DNA from: Icerya purchasi
Lineage: Eukaryota > Arthropoda > Insecta > Hemiptera > Monophlebidae
Direction: 5' to 3'
DNA length: 64,000 nt
Assembly: GCA_039619475.1 (NCBI GenBank)
Contig: CM077116.1
Coordinates: forward strand, 3,348,001-3,412,000
A model generated the notes under the pieces. The model was not told the DNA's origin. It worked only from the letters and a program-made list of their open reading frames with translations, and made no database searches. A program made the position numbers and the translations under genes. This document shows positions 1 to 11,394 of the stretch, in pieces (the first letter of the stretch is position 1; each line of letters starts with the position of its first letter).

Positions 1-2249
1 CGCTACGTTATACCGGATGTCGTTAGCTTTCAATCGATGAAAAGTTCTAAAGTTTACTTTCGCCTAGTAGTACTGTTCAGATTATCTGCAATTAGCGGGT
101 TAAGTGGCCATGGAAGGAGTGTTTCCTTGCATAGTCAATGCGGTTTCAGCCATTTACCGTTTGCTTTATAGTGTGTCCGTGTTACAACTTCAACCGTAAA
201 CCAGTTTCCAGAAGAAGTTAATTGTACCTGGCAACAAGGTAAAAGTCTACCCATTTTTAGATTAAACCACTCTTTCCTCGAGGTATATAATCAAGATTTG
301 ATATCAATTATCGATGATCTCTAAGTGAATCGTCGAGGAAAAAGCATAATTGACAGGTTCAATTTTCAATACAATATATAAGAAGTCGTTCGCCCCTAAA
401 AAAAAATTTCCGCCAGACCTCCTTCGGGGCTAGTTTTTAAGCGCTAACGATTAAATAGCTATCTTTGGCGCTGATATCTCCAGTTAGACTTGGCCTTTTT
501 CCGTTACCATTTCGGTAGTTTCTAATTAAATTTTCTACCACAGCTTCACTAGTGGGAGAGCTTATTTTTGCATGTGATAATTTGCCTCCATTACTATAGG
601 AATACTACTTCATTTTTATTTTCAGATTTACACCCAGAGCAACAAACATTTCCCGATTACCTGATGACCCCCCCGTTAAATCTTCTCGTAACCTTTTCCG
701 AATAAGCTGACCATGTCATAAGTTTTAAATTTTTATCGAAATTTTCAATCCTAATTAGATCTCTAATATTCTCGGTAGATATTATCCTCCTAGGTATAGT
801 CCTCAATGAGCGCGCAACTAGTAATATTTTTCTGAAATCTGCTGAAACTCGTCAAAAGCTGTCAATCGAGTCATAAAAGCCCGATGCTTTTAGCCCGAGC
901 TGTATATTCCTCGATTTATAGAAAAAAAAGTATAAAAATGAAATGATACAAATAAGGAGCGAAAATATTAAAAGCAAGAGAATAATCCGATGTATAAAGT
1001 CTCGGAATAATTTTAGCAGCCGTTTTTAGCGATAATAATTTTCAAAAAAAAGATAAAATACATAAATAAAAAAAGGAGACTTAACCAAAAAAAAAAAAAC
1101 TTAAAGGGATAGAAATTTATTAATAAAAATTTTTAACAGCCAGTTGCTTCGTTCGTGGTACCGTATTATCCGCTAACCTAGAAATCAACGGTGTTATGAT
1201 GAAGTGTTTCACGTCTTGATCTGCGAATAGCTAAATACTTAAAAAAATCGCATAAACTCGAATAGAAAAGTTCGCTGAAAGGCCGTTTTTGGTCGCAATA
1301 GTCATACATCCACATTTGCGTAGGAACACACTTCAATTAGGAACGGACGGATTAGTCGGAATTTTCCGACATCATCGGTGAGCGGGGGTAGGAGAATCCC
1401 GGTTAAAAGATAGTTCTTCGAGCGCTGATACATCCATAACGGTCTCACTTTAGCTTTCAGCTTTAGTTGATACTAAAACACCATAAGTATCCTTATACCG
1501 CTGCAACCGTAAATATTATAATCTAGTTAAATTTTTTTACGCGCAAAATCGCATTTGAAAAACATAAAAAATTAATAAAGTAGATTTACTTGGTATTTTC
1601 GCGAAAAAAAGGAATGGGAGATTGCACGATTTGTTGTTAGAATTTTGCGCAGTAAGGGATTAAAACATGAGAGAGAAAAGTAATGAAAAAAAGAGAATAG
1701 AGCCTTTCTTTTGTGACAAAAAAGGGTCCAAAATATGCTCGAAAAAATCTGACAAAATGTGGCAAAAAGTAGAAAAAAATTGTTTGATAAAAGATAATTC
1801 ATAATAATATAGCTGGACGGCGGGAGATATTATTACGATTAAATAACTTTAACGGCATCTACTCGTAATTTAAATTGCAGTAGTAATTAGGAGAACTATT
1901 TAATCAGTATAACAACCTCTCGTTTTCCAAAAGCGGGGCATTGGAAATTATGATTGCAACTTAAATACCGACCTCAACAAGTATTAATGCCGTTTCATTA
2001 TACCTGTTTTGGGCATAGAGCGTTTATCGTATTTTTTACTTTATTAAAGGTATCTTTTTTTAATTCGTTTTTTTCCAATTTTACTTCACAATTTTTAATG
2101 GAAATATTTTTAAACGATATATAGATATAGTATGGACAAACTCATCATTTAAGTGCTAGCAACTTCTGTACTAATAGTTTGGTCAGTAAGATGAGCTTGT
2201 AAATGGTGCTAAGAGGGCTCAAATTTATTATTTCTATTTAAATAGATAT
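1..2249. other. AT-rich non-coding stretch
   Basis: No coding region, RNA gene or recognisable mobile element is seen. The sequence is AT-rich with many A and T homopolymers. The only open stretch, about 76 codons on the minus strand near 1572-1802, is Phe/Ser/Leu-rich low complexity with no family resemblance and is judged to be chance. Confidence 0.6.
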
Positions 2250-2407
2250 TCTTCTTCTTCTATGTGTTCTATCACTTGATCTTTATCCGTGACTCTCCTG
2301 AATATTTCCACCGTATCTAATTTCAACCGCATCCTTAAGTTTTCCATCTACATTATTCTTGGTCGGCCACGAGTGGCGACTCTACCTTCTATCTTGCCCT
2401 GTATTAA
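2250..2407 (-). pseudogene. LINE reverse transcriptase, C-terminal end (downstream half of a split copy)
   Basis: Read on the minus strand, this segment encodes a piece with a GKIEGR...TRGRPRI core, the basic patch near the C-terminus of endonuclease/reverse-transcriptase proteins of insect non-LTR retrotransposons (probably RTE-like or a relative). It continues towards a (GAA)n-type tail at about 2251-2260, which fits a LINE 3' end. An internal TAG follows the basic patch, so it is not functional. Its upstream half lies at 3432-3760, on the far side of an inserted piggyBac-like element. The two halves join in frame across one TTAA. The exact LINE clade is uncertain without a search. Confidence 0.75.
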
Positions 2408-2425
2408 CACTGCATTACACGCGCC
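2408..2425 (+). repeat. piggyBac-like terminal inverted repeat, left
   Basis: 18 bp directly inside the left TTAA. It matches the reverse complement of 3414-3431 at 16 of 18 positions. Confidence 0.85.
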
Positions 2426-2749
2426 CCCTGGTGGAACACCACTGTACAGGTTGTATCTGTGAGATACACGATTAATAAATTGAATTAAAATGAAAAAAAA
2501 GTTGAATTTTTAATACTTGACAGACAAAAAGGTGCACAGAAAAATAAAGAAGACCATAAATACATATATTTTAAAAAATACATCTTCATCACAAACCAAA
2601 GTAAATAAATCTATACAAATTTTGAAACGTTAAATTCTAATACCACAGACGTAAGTTTCAGTTCTTTGAACTCGTAATGGCTCTGGTATCTGAATAAAAA
2701 AAATAAAATAAGAAGACAGTAGATTTAGAAACATTCAGTCTAAATCACT

Positions 2750-3190
2750 TTATTTAAATTCAACTTTATAGCCATCAACACAAGTATAGGCACAATGTTT
2801 CAGGCATACATATTGGCCACATTCATTGCACGTATATTTTGTGAGCCTGGTTGTTTTATTATCGTCTCAGCAAGGTTGGCAGCGTTTCCGTTTACCAGCA
2901 TCAGTAGCTGCAGAGTTGCTTGAAGCCAATGGTATTTGATCATTTGGAAGAAGTTTTCGAAGTCGTGAGACCACAGTGAGTGGCCGGTTTTTGAGCTGCA
3001 GTCGAATTAACAACTGATATCTTATGAGCTCATTCCCGAGTTCACAAAGGAAAACTCGACGAGGTGGCACGTTTTGTCCATTCGCAAGACACTTGGCTAT
3101 CGATTCCAGCAACATTTAGAATGGTGAAAAATACAAGTAACCGCAAGGTATCACAATTTATACTAAGAAAAAGTGAAGGAGAGTTAAGTT
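2750..3190 (-). pseudogene. piggyBac-like transposase, C-terminal remnant
   Basis: On the minus strand one frame shows an LNVAGIDSQV-like stretch (about 3150-3090), resembling the 'D.aGiNa' part of piggyBac transposases. After a frameshift it continues as PPRRVFLCELGNELIR, the typical 'rr.FL..L...Li' segment. It ends in a cysteine-rich tail: CQPC, one in-frame TGA at 2867-2869, then CNECGQYVCLKHCAYTC, closing with a TAA at 2750-2752. The spacing of Cys and His fits the zinc-binding cysteine-rich domain that ends piggyBac transposases and binds the terminal repeats. The N-terminus and the catalytic DDD core are missing, so it cannot act. The piece inside the element is about 140 codons, against roughly 500-600 for intact family members. 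Confidence 0.8.
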
Positions 3191-3413
3191 AAAAAAATCA
3201 AATAATACAGCATACTTACATTTTAGCACGCGCCGTATCAGTAGGATACACAGGGCTTAAGCACACCTTCAACTGTACAGGGGGGGGGGGCCACCAACGC
3301 CTTACTGACTGTCGAGTAACACTAGCTGAAGAAATAGGAGGATGGGGGATGGCATCCCCCTCCACACGCCTAACTAGTGATGAAGAACGTTGAACTATGT
3401 ATCTGTGAGATAC

Positions 3414-3431
3414 GGCGCGTCTAATGCGGTG
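3414..3431 (-). repeat. piggyBac-like terminal inverted repeat, right
   Basis: 18 bp directly inside the right TTAA, pairing with 2408-2425 with two mismatches. The adjacent 15-bp self-complementary motif at 3399-3413 also occurs near the left end at 2453-2467. Confidence 0.85.
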
Positions 3432-3760
3432 TTAACACTTGAAGCAGCTCGTATTTGCTTTTCTTCATTATACGGCCGAAATATTCTGATTTCCTTATTT
3501 TAACTGAGTTGACAATTTCCGGTTTTTTGTTTAAGCGTTTTAGTATTTTGGCATTCGTAACTTTGGCCGTCCAGGGAACTTTTAACATTCTTCGGTAATG
3601 TCATTGGAACTATACAAGATTCGACGCCATATAGCAGGACGCTGAAAACATAACACCGAAGGAGGCGTATCCGCAAGTCTAAATCCCGGTTCGTTATTGG
3701 CATCCTTAATAATTCTTTAAGTCATTGGCGTTCATCGCTCTTTTAATTTAAATTCTTTTT
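3432..3760 (-). pseudogene. LINE reverse transcriptase, C-terminal domain (upstream half of a split copy)
   Basis: On the minus strand the frame contains RLLRCYVFSVLLYGVES, a hallmark of the region after the RT thumb in insect endonuclease/reverse-transcriptase LINE proteins. After a frameshift near 3580 it continues as VTNAKILKRL and then SEYFGRIMKK, the usual 'VTN.evL.R' and 'eyFGHimR' segments. It runs into LLQV at the insertion point and resumes at 2407 as LIQGKIEG. It is 5'-truncated at about 3760 and carries frameshifts, so it is dead. The same family is seen on the plus strand at 46510-46875. Confidence 0.8.
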
Positions 3761-6600
3761 TCCGGTAGTTCATAGATATCGCTGCATTCTAATAAAAAAT
3801 TTTTGACTTCTTTTTGTCTGGTTATATTGAAATAAAAAAAAAAAAAAAAACTATATATCTCTAATGAGATTCTTTTTGTAATGTTATTAGATGATTATTT
3901 AGTGTTAGCACTTTATAATACTCATCGGTACATCTATGTACCGAAACCCCTGACTAGATCGAATAAGCAAGGGACATAATCGGTAATTAAAAGTTGTCCG
4001 TAGTATCGTTGGAATATAATATTTCTGTCTGCGTTCAACTTGTAAATTATGAGAGTTTCAAAATTGCTACGTTTCTCGGTGGTAATTTCCATTGATGATA
4101 TTGCAAATCGATTCCTTTAGTTTCAGAATTTGGCCCATTAAATTTTAAAATTTTGCATGTTTTTATTTTTCCCCATATTCCGATGGCGGAAAAACGTATA
4201 TTAAAAAAAAAACAAAAAAACATCTTTCCAGTTGCTATCGAACTGGCTGTGGACTTTTTTAAAAACTTTCTAATTTTTATCCGGCTGTATTAAAAAATTC
4301 GTTTTCTTTCCAGTCTTAATTTCGGCTGTAAATATTACGGACAATATTTTAGGGTTATATTAAAAATTTCTCTTTCTTTCACGTTATTCGATAAATAATC
4401 GGTGACACTTTTCGGCTCTCATATGCGACCATCATCATACACTTAATCCGTCCGTATGTATAAAATTACACATGAACAAACATAAAAACGAAACAAAAAA
4501 ATTGCGAAATAGTCAAAAGATTCACTCTGACAAAATAGTTTAAAAAAATTTCGCTTTCAAGTTTTACCAGATAAAAATTTTACGACAAAACATACCGTGA
4601 GAGTATATGGGGAATAATTATATTTATTACAGTTGGCATGTCAAATAGAAATTACGACAATAATTAGAAAGTATACTAAACGAGTATAACAAAGCCTAGG
4701 ATAGAAAATATCAGAAATATTTAGTGTAGTTATTGATTAATTATTGTTGCAATATGAATTTAGTTTATCAAGACTCTAAAGTATTTAACGTTGTTTAAGA
4801 ATTATCTCGATATTGCCTTCTTAAGGCATATTTTTTACTGTATACACATTTACTTCTTATAAAGTACATATATTTTTAATTTTTTATGCAGTTTTATTGA
4901 ATTTTTGCAGTAATCTCTCAAAGTTTGTTTTTTTATTTTTTCTTTAATTATTTCACATTTTTAGTGTAAATGGTTTTGAGTGATAATAAGGATAGACTAA
5001 TTAAAAGTGCTGTTATTTTCTGTAACGTATAAAACTCGGTATCAGTTAAAGAGTATCAAATTCCGTCAGTGATAAGCTTCGTGCTACCGGGCTTTTAAAT
5101 TTTTTACCTATATATGTATATTTGAATCTATATTTGTACAAACTAATAATATTAGTCATACTTTAAGTCAATTTCGTTCAGTTTTCCGTTAATTTTAAAA
5201 CTCGATGAGTTCATATTTTCCCCTTATTCTGATAAAAACTTTTTGGTTGATTCTTGCTCGTCTACATTAGAGTACATCTCTCTAAGGAGACTCCTTTCTA
5301 TAACTTAATTTACTGACTACTCATTGTCAGTCGATACTCACCGATGCTCATCAGTACTCATATTGAACCACCACTGACCGACCACCGGTATAGTTTTCAA
5401 AGGTGTGAAGACATATTTCCGTCACGGTGACGAGCTTGTAAATGATAGGGATTTCATTCGAATCTATACTTATCCGTGTATAATATGTATTAATAATATT
5501 TTAAGCCTTTTATTGAAAGTTAGTTTTCTTTCGAATCTACCTGTTCACGGTAAATAATATTGATAATATTTTTAGGTGAGTCACGTTTGTTGCATTAACA
5601 ACAGAAATTTCTCTAAAGAGACGTTCTTTTTTTAACTTTTACTGTAGGTCACTACTGAATGTCTGTATTACACCGATCGATGCACATATGGGGCCAGACC
5701 GGTAATCTTTTGACTGAAAATAAACAATCGTTAAAATCGGTCTACATAGACAAATTAATTTACGTCGTGATATTCGCGGAAAGATAAATGAGAGGATGTA
5801 TGAGGTTACTACTGGCAGTGGCATTATTTCAGTTTCCGCTTTAGACGGACAGCAACATTTTATCAGAAGACTGCCTTTAAGTCAACGACCAGAATTACTT
5901 GCCGACTTATTCTGTATTTTCAGTTTACAAGTGAATTTTTATCTATCTTGCACTATACATTTATTTGTGTGTAATTTTGTGCATTTCATTTTAATTTGTA
6001 AATATCGGCGTAATAAAAACTAAAGAAACCTTAATCACAATTAAAAAAATTTAGGTTAAGTTTAGTTCGAAAAATTGCGATGGACAATTATTAATAACTT
6101 TTTTTAAATTTCAAGCGCCCTCAAATGACGCCACTCTTATCAGAATTTGGTAAAAAAGAATAAGAAAAATAAAGAAAAGAAAAGAGAGGGGATATAGAAG
6201 CAGCCGATGAAACTTTCATGTACCTTCGGCTTTATAATAAGTTATATTTGCAGGCGGAATTTCCGTTGAGGAGAAAACTTGCGTCTGAAGAAGCGATAAG
6301 ATGAGAGTTCTGAAAAAAGAATAATTTTTCAGACCAAAACGCAGACTCTTTCGAGAAGTGCTAGTTTCAACCAGGCTCTCTAAATGTACATGTTTCGGGA
6401 AATAACTTAATGGTCTAAACATTGAAAATAATAAAGTTAATACGAGGCATTACGAACTAGTTCAAAATAAATACAACGCTCGATAATAAATTGACAACTT
6501 TCCCCTAATTGTGTTCCTTTTTCGCAACAGCATATTCAAAAAGTCATTAACTAATTTCTCCCTTTTTGACAATTATACCTTAACGGAAAATACTATATAT
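3761..6600. other. AT-rich non-coding stretch
   Basis: No gene or recognisable element is seen. A (A)n run of 18 lies near 3833-3850 just upstream of the LINE remnant. Short open frames near 5639-6023 on both strands overlap one another and resemble no family. Confidence 0.55.
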
Positions 6601-6615
6601 ACCTATATATATATG

Positions 6616-6701
6616 TATATTAAAAATTAATTACCGACATGTTTCGCAGTCATTCATGGTATATTACAAGAAACATGTCGGTGATTCATTTTTAATATAT
6701 A
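6616..6701. repeat. Inverted repeat (hairpin-forming), about 30-bp arms
   Basis: The left arm (6616-6645) and right arm (6670-6701) are reverse complements with a few mismatches, separated by a 24-nt loop. The arms contain the motif ACCGACATGTTTC and its complement, then a TTAAAAATTAATT-like tract. The arrangement resembles the ends of small mobile-element remnants, but no family could be assigned with confidence. Confidence 0.6.
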
Positions 6702-6804
6702 TTTTCTGATAAAGTCTAATCGTTATCTGTTGTTAAAATTCGAATCATCGGGAAAACTTATGGATTATCAAGTATCTAGAGTAATTTCTCCTTTTCAAGA
6801 AATT

Positions 6805-7250
6805 TTTTTTTAAAAATTGTTATTGTATTACAAACTGGCCATCTAGGCCATTTAGCAATATTCTTAACAGGGAAATATTGAGCATGAAGGGAGAAGTACC
6901 CAATAGTACCTACCCGATAAACTTTACCTTAAACAAGGTCATGAGGTTTCTTACGCTTCAGCCGCCTCCTATCATTAGCAGTATGTAGCAGTCCAGCAGC
7001 AAGTTTATTCGGATGACTTTCAAGTCTTTCTGCGTGTCTTCGGGCATGAGTTTTAATAACATCTGTCACATACTCTATCCCTAAATCTTGATGCAAAGTT
7101 TGATTTGATACATACCATGGCGCCTTGGTTACGAGCCTAAGGATTTTATTCTGCGCGGTCTGTATTATCTTCAGATTTGTAGGTTTAGCACAACCCCAAA
7201 GCTGTACTCCGTAGGTCCAAATAAGCTTCAAGATACTTTTCAAGAAATTG
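6805..7250 (-). pseudogene. Jockey-like LINE, 5'-truncated 3' end
   Basis: The minus-strand frame from 7243 to 6929 (104 codons) begins inside an RT C-terminal region: IWTYGVQLWGCAKPTN, then IIQTAQNKILRLVTKAPWYV, then LHQDLGIEYVTDVIK and finally RRLKRKKPHDLV before a stop. These segments occur in this order in the C-terminal end of Jockey-clade non-LTR retrotransposon polymerases. A 3' untranslated stretch follows to about 6805, where an A-run (T/A-rich in plus coordinates) could be the tail. The copy is about 450 bp long, so it is a 5'-truncated insertion, the usual LINE outcome. The frame is intact over the segment, suggesting it is less old than the other LINE pieces here. Confidence 0.85.
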
Positions 7251-7288
7251 ATTCACTATTTTATATTATCGTTACGTACTTTTGCTTA

Positions 7289-7319
7289 CATCTTCGATAT
7301 ATATATATATATATATATT
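7289..7319. repeat. (AT)n microsatellite
   Basis: Alternating AT run of about 30 bp adjacent to the upstream end of the truncated LINE. Confidence 0.95.
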
Positions 7320-8890
7320 AACTGTTACTCCCGACTTCGCACGCATACATTTTTTTTGCATTATCTAGAATTGGTACATGTTGTATGGTAAATATATTTT
7401 TTCAGTTTTTCAACTTTTATTTTCTTTTACTTCACTTTTTTCTCACTTCACTGTTGAAAATTCGCAGGTGTCGTTTGACTCGCGAAAAAAAATTATAAAA
7501 ACGATGTACCAAAGTATTTCTCGGGAATCGGGCTATACACCTAGTGAGAAAATAAGAATAAAATCGGTTCAGTAGTTCCTCGACAGCAGTTTCGGCCGCA
7601 CATTAGTAAGTGTCTGATCTTTAATTTTTCCTTTATATTTTCACTAAAGATTTATTTCTATGGCCAATATTACTAAAACAATTGTTACAGTCGTCCGTAA
7701 CAGCAGATGAAGAATAAAAATTCCTGTGCACACGGTTCTAGTGCATAATTGATATAAGTTCCTAATATGAATAATTCGACCTTTCTTGTCAATGAAGCGT
7801 GGAAAATATTGAAATACACTAGATAGAGAATAAGAACAAGAAAAATTGAATGAAACGTTTATTATGGTAAGTATAAAAATAAAATTTTAAGTACCCGGTA
7901 AAAATTGTTAGTATAAATTTAGGTAAATTTTTCTAAATTTAAAATCTAGACAGTATTTTACTAATTTCTGGCGCGAGTAAAAAAAGATATATGTTTTTTT
8001 TCATTAGTTTCGTAATAAATTTTATCAAATTATTATATCAATAACTTTACGGGTAATAAATTAACATTTATGTAGCACGCTCGGCGGAGAGGTTGAATGA
8101 ACCAAACTAAAACGGTCATGTAGGTGCGCAGAAGGTGATCATCTCTTTAATATGTAGTTATAAGAGAGATTTGGCTAACTCACAACCAATTCATGACTAT
8201 ACACATAAAGTAAAGAAAGTGTCAGTATATATTGATTTAATATATATTTCTACAATGCCGGTTATTTAGTTGGGAATTTTTTTTAAATTACGACAGAGAC
8301 ACACAGGTTATAAAAAGAGCACGGATCGAAGGCGAAGACGGTTTTTTGTTAGGTCGGAAAAATCTTTTTACATAAATATATTTATTAAAAAGTCTAAAAA
8401 AAGTGATATTTATTCGCATTTGAATCATCTCAAGGAAGCAAACGAATGAGTATATGGACAGTCTATAGAATAAGTGAACGATACAAGCAGTAAAAAGCAG
8501 ATGATTGTAGCGATGAAATGAAGCCTAGATGACTCTAATAAGTATTTCAGCGAAAAAGGTGAAGTCATTGAAAGACGTAATATTGAAATAGAGAGAGAGA
8601 AAGAGAGAGAGACTGTGTACGTATGATGAAGAATAAAATTTGTTTAATAAGTGAAAGGGAGACTCATTTTATAAAAAATCTTCAGTTGAGCAGAGAACTT
8701 GGTCTTCTATAGTTTTTATGGAAGAATCAGTTTTGACCACCCCCCTCCCCCCACCAAAAAAAATAATAAAACAAATGTTTATAAGCGTGATAAAGAAGAT
8801 TAGTACATATAATCGGTTAAAAGTGATATTAACATACAAAGTGTGTGTACATCTACATATATGCACGCAGATTTGATGTATTTTACTATT
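7320..8890. other. AT-rich non-coding stretch with a short (GA)n run
   Basis: No gene is supported. A GA-rich microsatellite-like run lies near 8590-8613. Open frames here are short and low complexity. Confidence 0.55.
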
Positions 8891-9520
8891 AGCTTTGCAC
8901 GTGAAAAAGTCTCGAAAGTGTGATGCCCTTCGACTTTGTCCCGTTGAACTTGCTCCATTGGAGTCGGCCACAATAGGTCCGAAAGCCCGAAAGGCAGCCA
9001 GCGAGAAGAGTATGGCGAAGCGGTATTACAATGGGGGCGAATTTCGTTGGAATTCGGCCGTAAGATTGTTGGGCCGAGGACGGTTCGGTAGTGCTGGTAG
9101 TGCGAGTTGTTCATCATTTTTGGGCGGATTTAGTGGCTTTTAAGAAAGAAGACTAGCGCTACGAAATCTAGTTTGTGAGCAGTTCGGCGCGGCCATTTTT
9201 CAGATAAAGGTTAGCGGAGTTGCGTTTGACATTATCTGCACTCAGCCCCAGTGATTTATAAGCAGCGGTCTGGGCCAAAGTGAATCTGGTGCTGGAGACT
9301 GTTTCTCGGGGCGTCTCATCGTCTTCTGCGGGAAGCGAAAGATTTTGCTTTTTCGTTGCGTCGTGCGCCTCAAAACTGTAGCACTGCTGTAGAACTGAAC
9401 CGTTTGAAACAAAAGCGGATTCCGTGAACCGTGTGAACGCCAGCAAAGAATACAAAATAAAAATCGTCCGATATTTAAATAGGAAAAATTTAATTTATCG
9501 CTGACGGCGGCGCGCTCTTT
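8890..9520. other. GC-richer island, function unknown
   Basis: This stretch is clearly less AT-rich than its surroundings and supports overlapping open frames of 82-105 codons on both strands, none of recognised family. The plus-strand frame 8895-9143 is Lys/Arg/Ser/Gly-rich and starts beside TATA-poor DNA. It could be a 5' exon, a promoter region or a fragment of an unrecognised repeat. Nothing in the translation decides between these. Confidence 0.3.
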
Positions 9521-10660
9521 AAACCGTTTCAAAAATTCCCGACAATTTATGTTCTTTTTTCCTATAAGAAGAAAAGCAGATTTCCCTTTCTTCTTCCCGG
9601 CAACGATGATATATTTCGGCTCTTCACTAACGGCGCGATTTTAGCAATTAGATTAAACGCATAAAACCGATTCTGTCCCCCCAACTGATTTCTTATTCAT
9701 TCATTTCCGCCGTTCTTAATACGTATATTCACTAATTCGCTATTTTCACGCACTTATTCCGCGCTAACGATTTTTCCGACTGCACAACCGAAAATGAAAA
9801 TAAACAAAGAAATAGAATAAAGATAAAACATAGTATAGAAGGGAAAAAAATAACGAAAAAGAAATGCCGCGCTCAGCTCGAAAGTGAGCGAACAGTAGTT
9901 CTCTGAAAGTTGCAGAACTTTCGAAGACATCGATGGTATTCTAGAACTTACTCTGTAAGTGCGCCTTCTTGCTTTTTCTTGTTATCATACTGTGGCTTAC
10001 GATTGTGGGCTATTATATACTTTAGGCTTGCACTTTTTTTCTGTCGAAACAGGTCTACTCTAAAAAATATAACACAAATTTGGTCATTTCATCACTTCTG
10101 CCCGCTGTTATGTAACACATCAAATTCAGAACTGATTTTTAATAATCGTTTTCCTGTTTCTTTTTCTAACATAATTCAATTGCGATATATTTTCCTCCAG
10201 TCTAAGTTGCACAATGCCGGTGTTGTTTCAATGTTATGCAATCGCTTTTTAAACTGATTTTATATTTTACACATCGTTATAAAGTTTAAAAGTCATTGAA
10301 ATTTCGCAGCCCTGTACTTTTATCCCGTTTTATATTGCAGTTACATTGTATAATTAACCGCACATGTGTCTCCCATTTGTGCATTTTATTATTTACCACT
10401 TGTCAATTGATAAATGTTGTTACAAACGTTCAATAAATTTGTTTTTTTTTTCTTTTTATTTTAGAGGGACGAATTACATTTTTTTTTCTTGTTGTGTTTT
10501 TTTTTTTTTTTAAAGTTTACAATTTAAAAATTATTCTAAAAAAATAAATGGGCGTTAACAATTACGATTTCCACTGTAACAACACGGTAGATTTTCCTTC
10601 ATTGATTAAATCATCAAAAGGAGCTGGGATGGAGAAGGAAGAAAAAAGATATTTCACAAA
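9521..10660. other. AT-rich non-coding stretch
   Basis: No gene is supported. Open frames at 9910-10257 and 10548-10733 on the plus strand have no family resemblance. Long T runs lie near 10440-10515. The region from about 9870 to 10660 is where an LTR would have to lie if the primer-binding-site-like sequence at 10663 is genuine, but no second copy of such an LTR is seen. Confidence 0.45.
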
Positions 10661-10662
10661 AT

Positions 10663-10681
10663 TGGCGCCCGAACAAGGACC
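10663..10681 (+). other. tRNA-Lys-like primer binding site (LTR retroelement remnant?)
   Basis: TGGCGCCCGAACAAGGACC matches the complement of the 3' end of animal tRNA-Lys(UUU) including the CCA, with one mismatch in the first 18 nt. Such a site sits just downstream of the 5' LTR in many reverse-transcribing elements. The preceding bases end in TTTCACA followed by AAAT, compatible with an LTR ending in CA. No gag, pol or second LTR is found downstream, so at most this is an isolated fragment. Confidence 0.4.
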
Positions 10682-11346
10682 CAGATATAACCTTTATTAT
10701 TGGAAACCGAACAGTAACAGGTGCAAGCGATGAGGATTATAGTCATTATGGTTAGCTGTGAAAATTGTAAACACATAAAGTACCTTTGCAGAGACTTTAT
10801 TAGATATTACAAATGTATATTATGCAGACTGTAAATATATGAACTACTAATTGGAACTCCATTGCATACATGAATATACATCCTCCATATAATTTGTTCT
10901 ATGTTGTGGTGGCCAAATGGTCCATTTGACTGGACTACTAACAGTTCAAGAACAAGCGGTTAAAATTAATATAATCTATTAAAGTGCAATAATCATTAAT
11001 ATTTGTGTGTGAAAGACAACAATCAACATTTATTTTGTTATACATATGTATATATGTATGTGATTGCATTTGTGTATTGAAATTAGTTTCAAGTGAAATT
11101 TCTTGCATATTACTTCTAGTGCGCTATCTGTATTTGTACCGCAAAAATGTTGAATAGGTAGTATCTGCAAATGGCTAATCAGAAGTGGTTGACGCGGAGA
11201 GTATTTCATTTTAATATGAAGCATTAAAATAAAATTGTTATTTTTTAGATATTACAGAACAGATAGATCAACGTGGTATAATAATTGAAATATAACTAGA
11301 AACAGACAAATAAGCATGCAGGAGGACACAGTGAGAAATATTCATG

Positions 11347-11348
<2 letters not shown>

Positions 11349-11391
<43 letters not shown>
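11349..11391. repeat. (AT)n microsatellite
   Basis: Uninterrupted alternating AT run of about 43 bp. Confidence 0.95.

Positions 11392-11394
<3 letters not shown>

Larger units (their letters stand above)
2404..3435 (-). mobile_element. piggyBac-like DNA transposon, internally deleted, inserted in a LINE
   Basis: The element is bounded by TTAA at 2404-2407 and at 3432-3435, the target duplication of the piggyBac superfamily. Just inside are terminal inverted repeats of 18 bp: CACTGCATTACACGCGCC at the left, and the right end read in reverse differs at two positions. Subterminal copies of the self-complementary 15-mer GTATCTGTGAGATAC lie at 2453-2467 and 3399-3413. The interior carries only the C-terminal end of a transposase on the minus strand, so this is a deletion derivative. 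The flanking LINE frame becomes continuous if the element and one TTAA are removed, which shows a clean cut-and-paste insertion. Family identity rests on the TTAA, the inverted repeats and the Cys-rich C-terminus together. Confidence 0.88.

Noticed and set aside
9895..9950. Heat-shock-element-like GAA/TTC words and a donor-like CTGTAAGTG
   Set aside because: The units are out of register and no promoter or exon can be tied to them.
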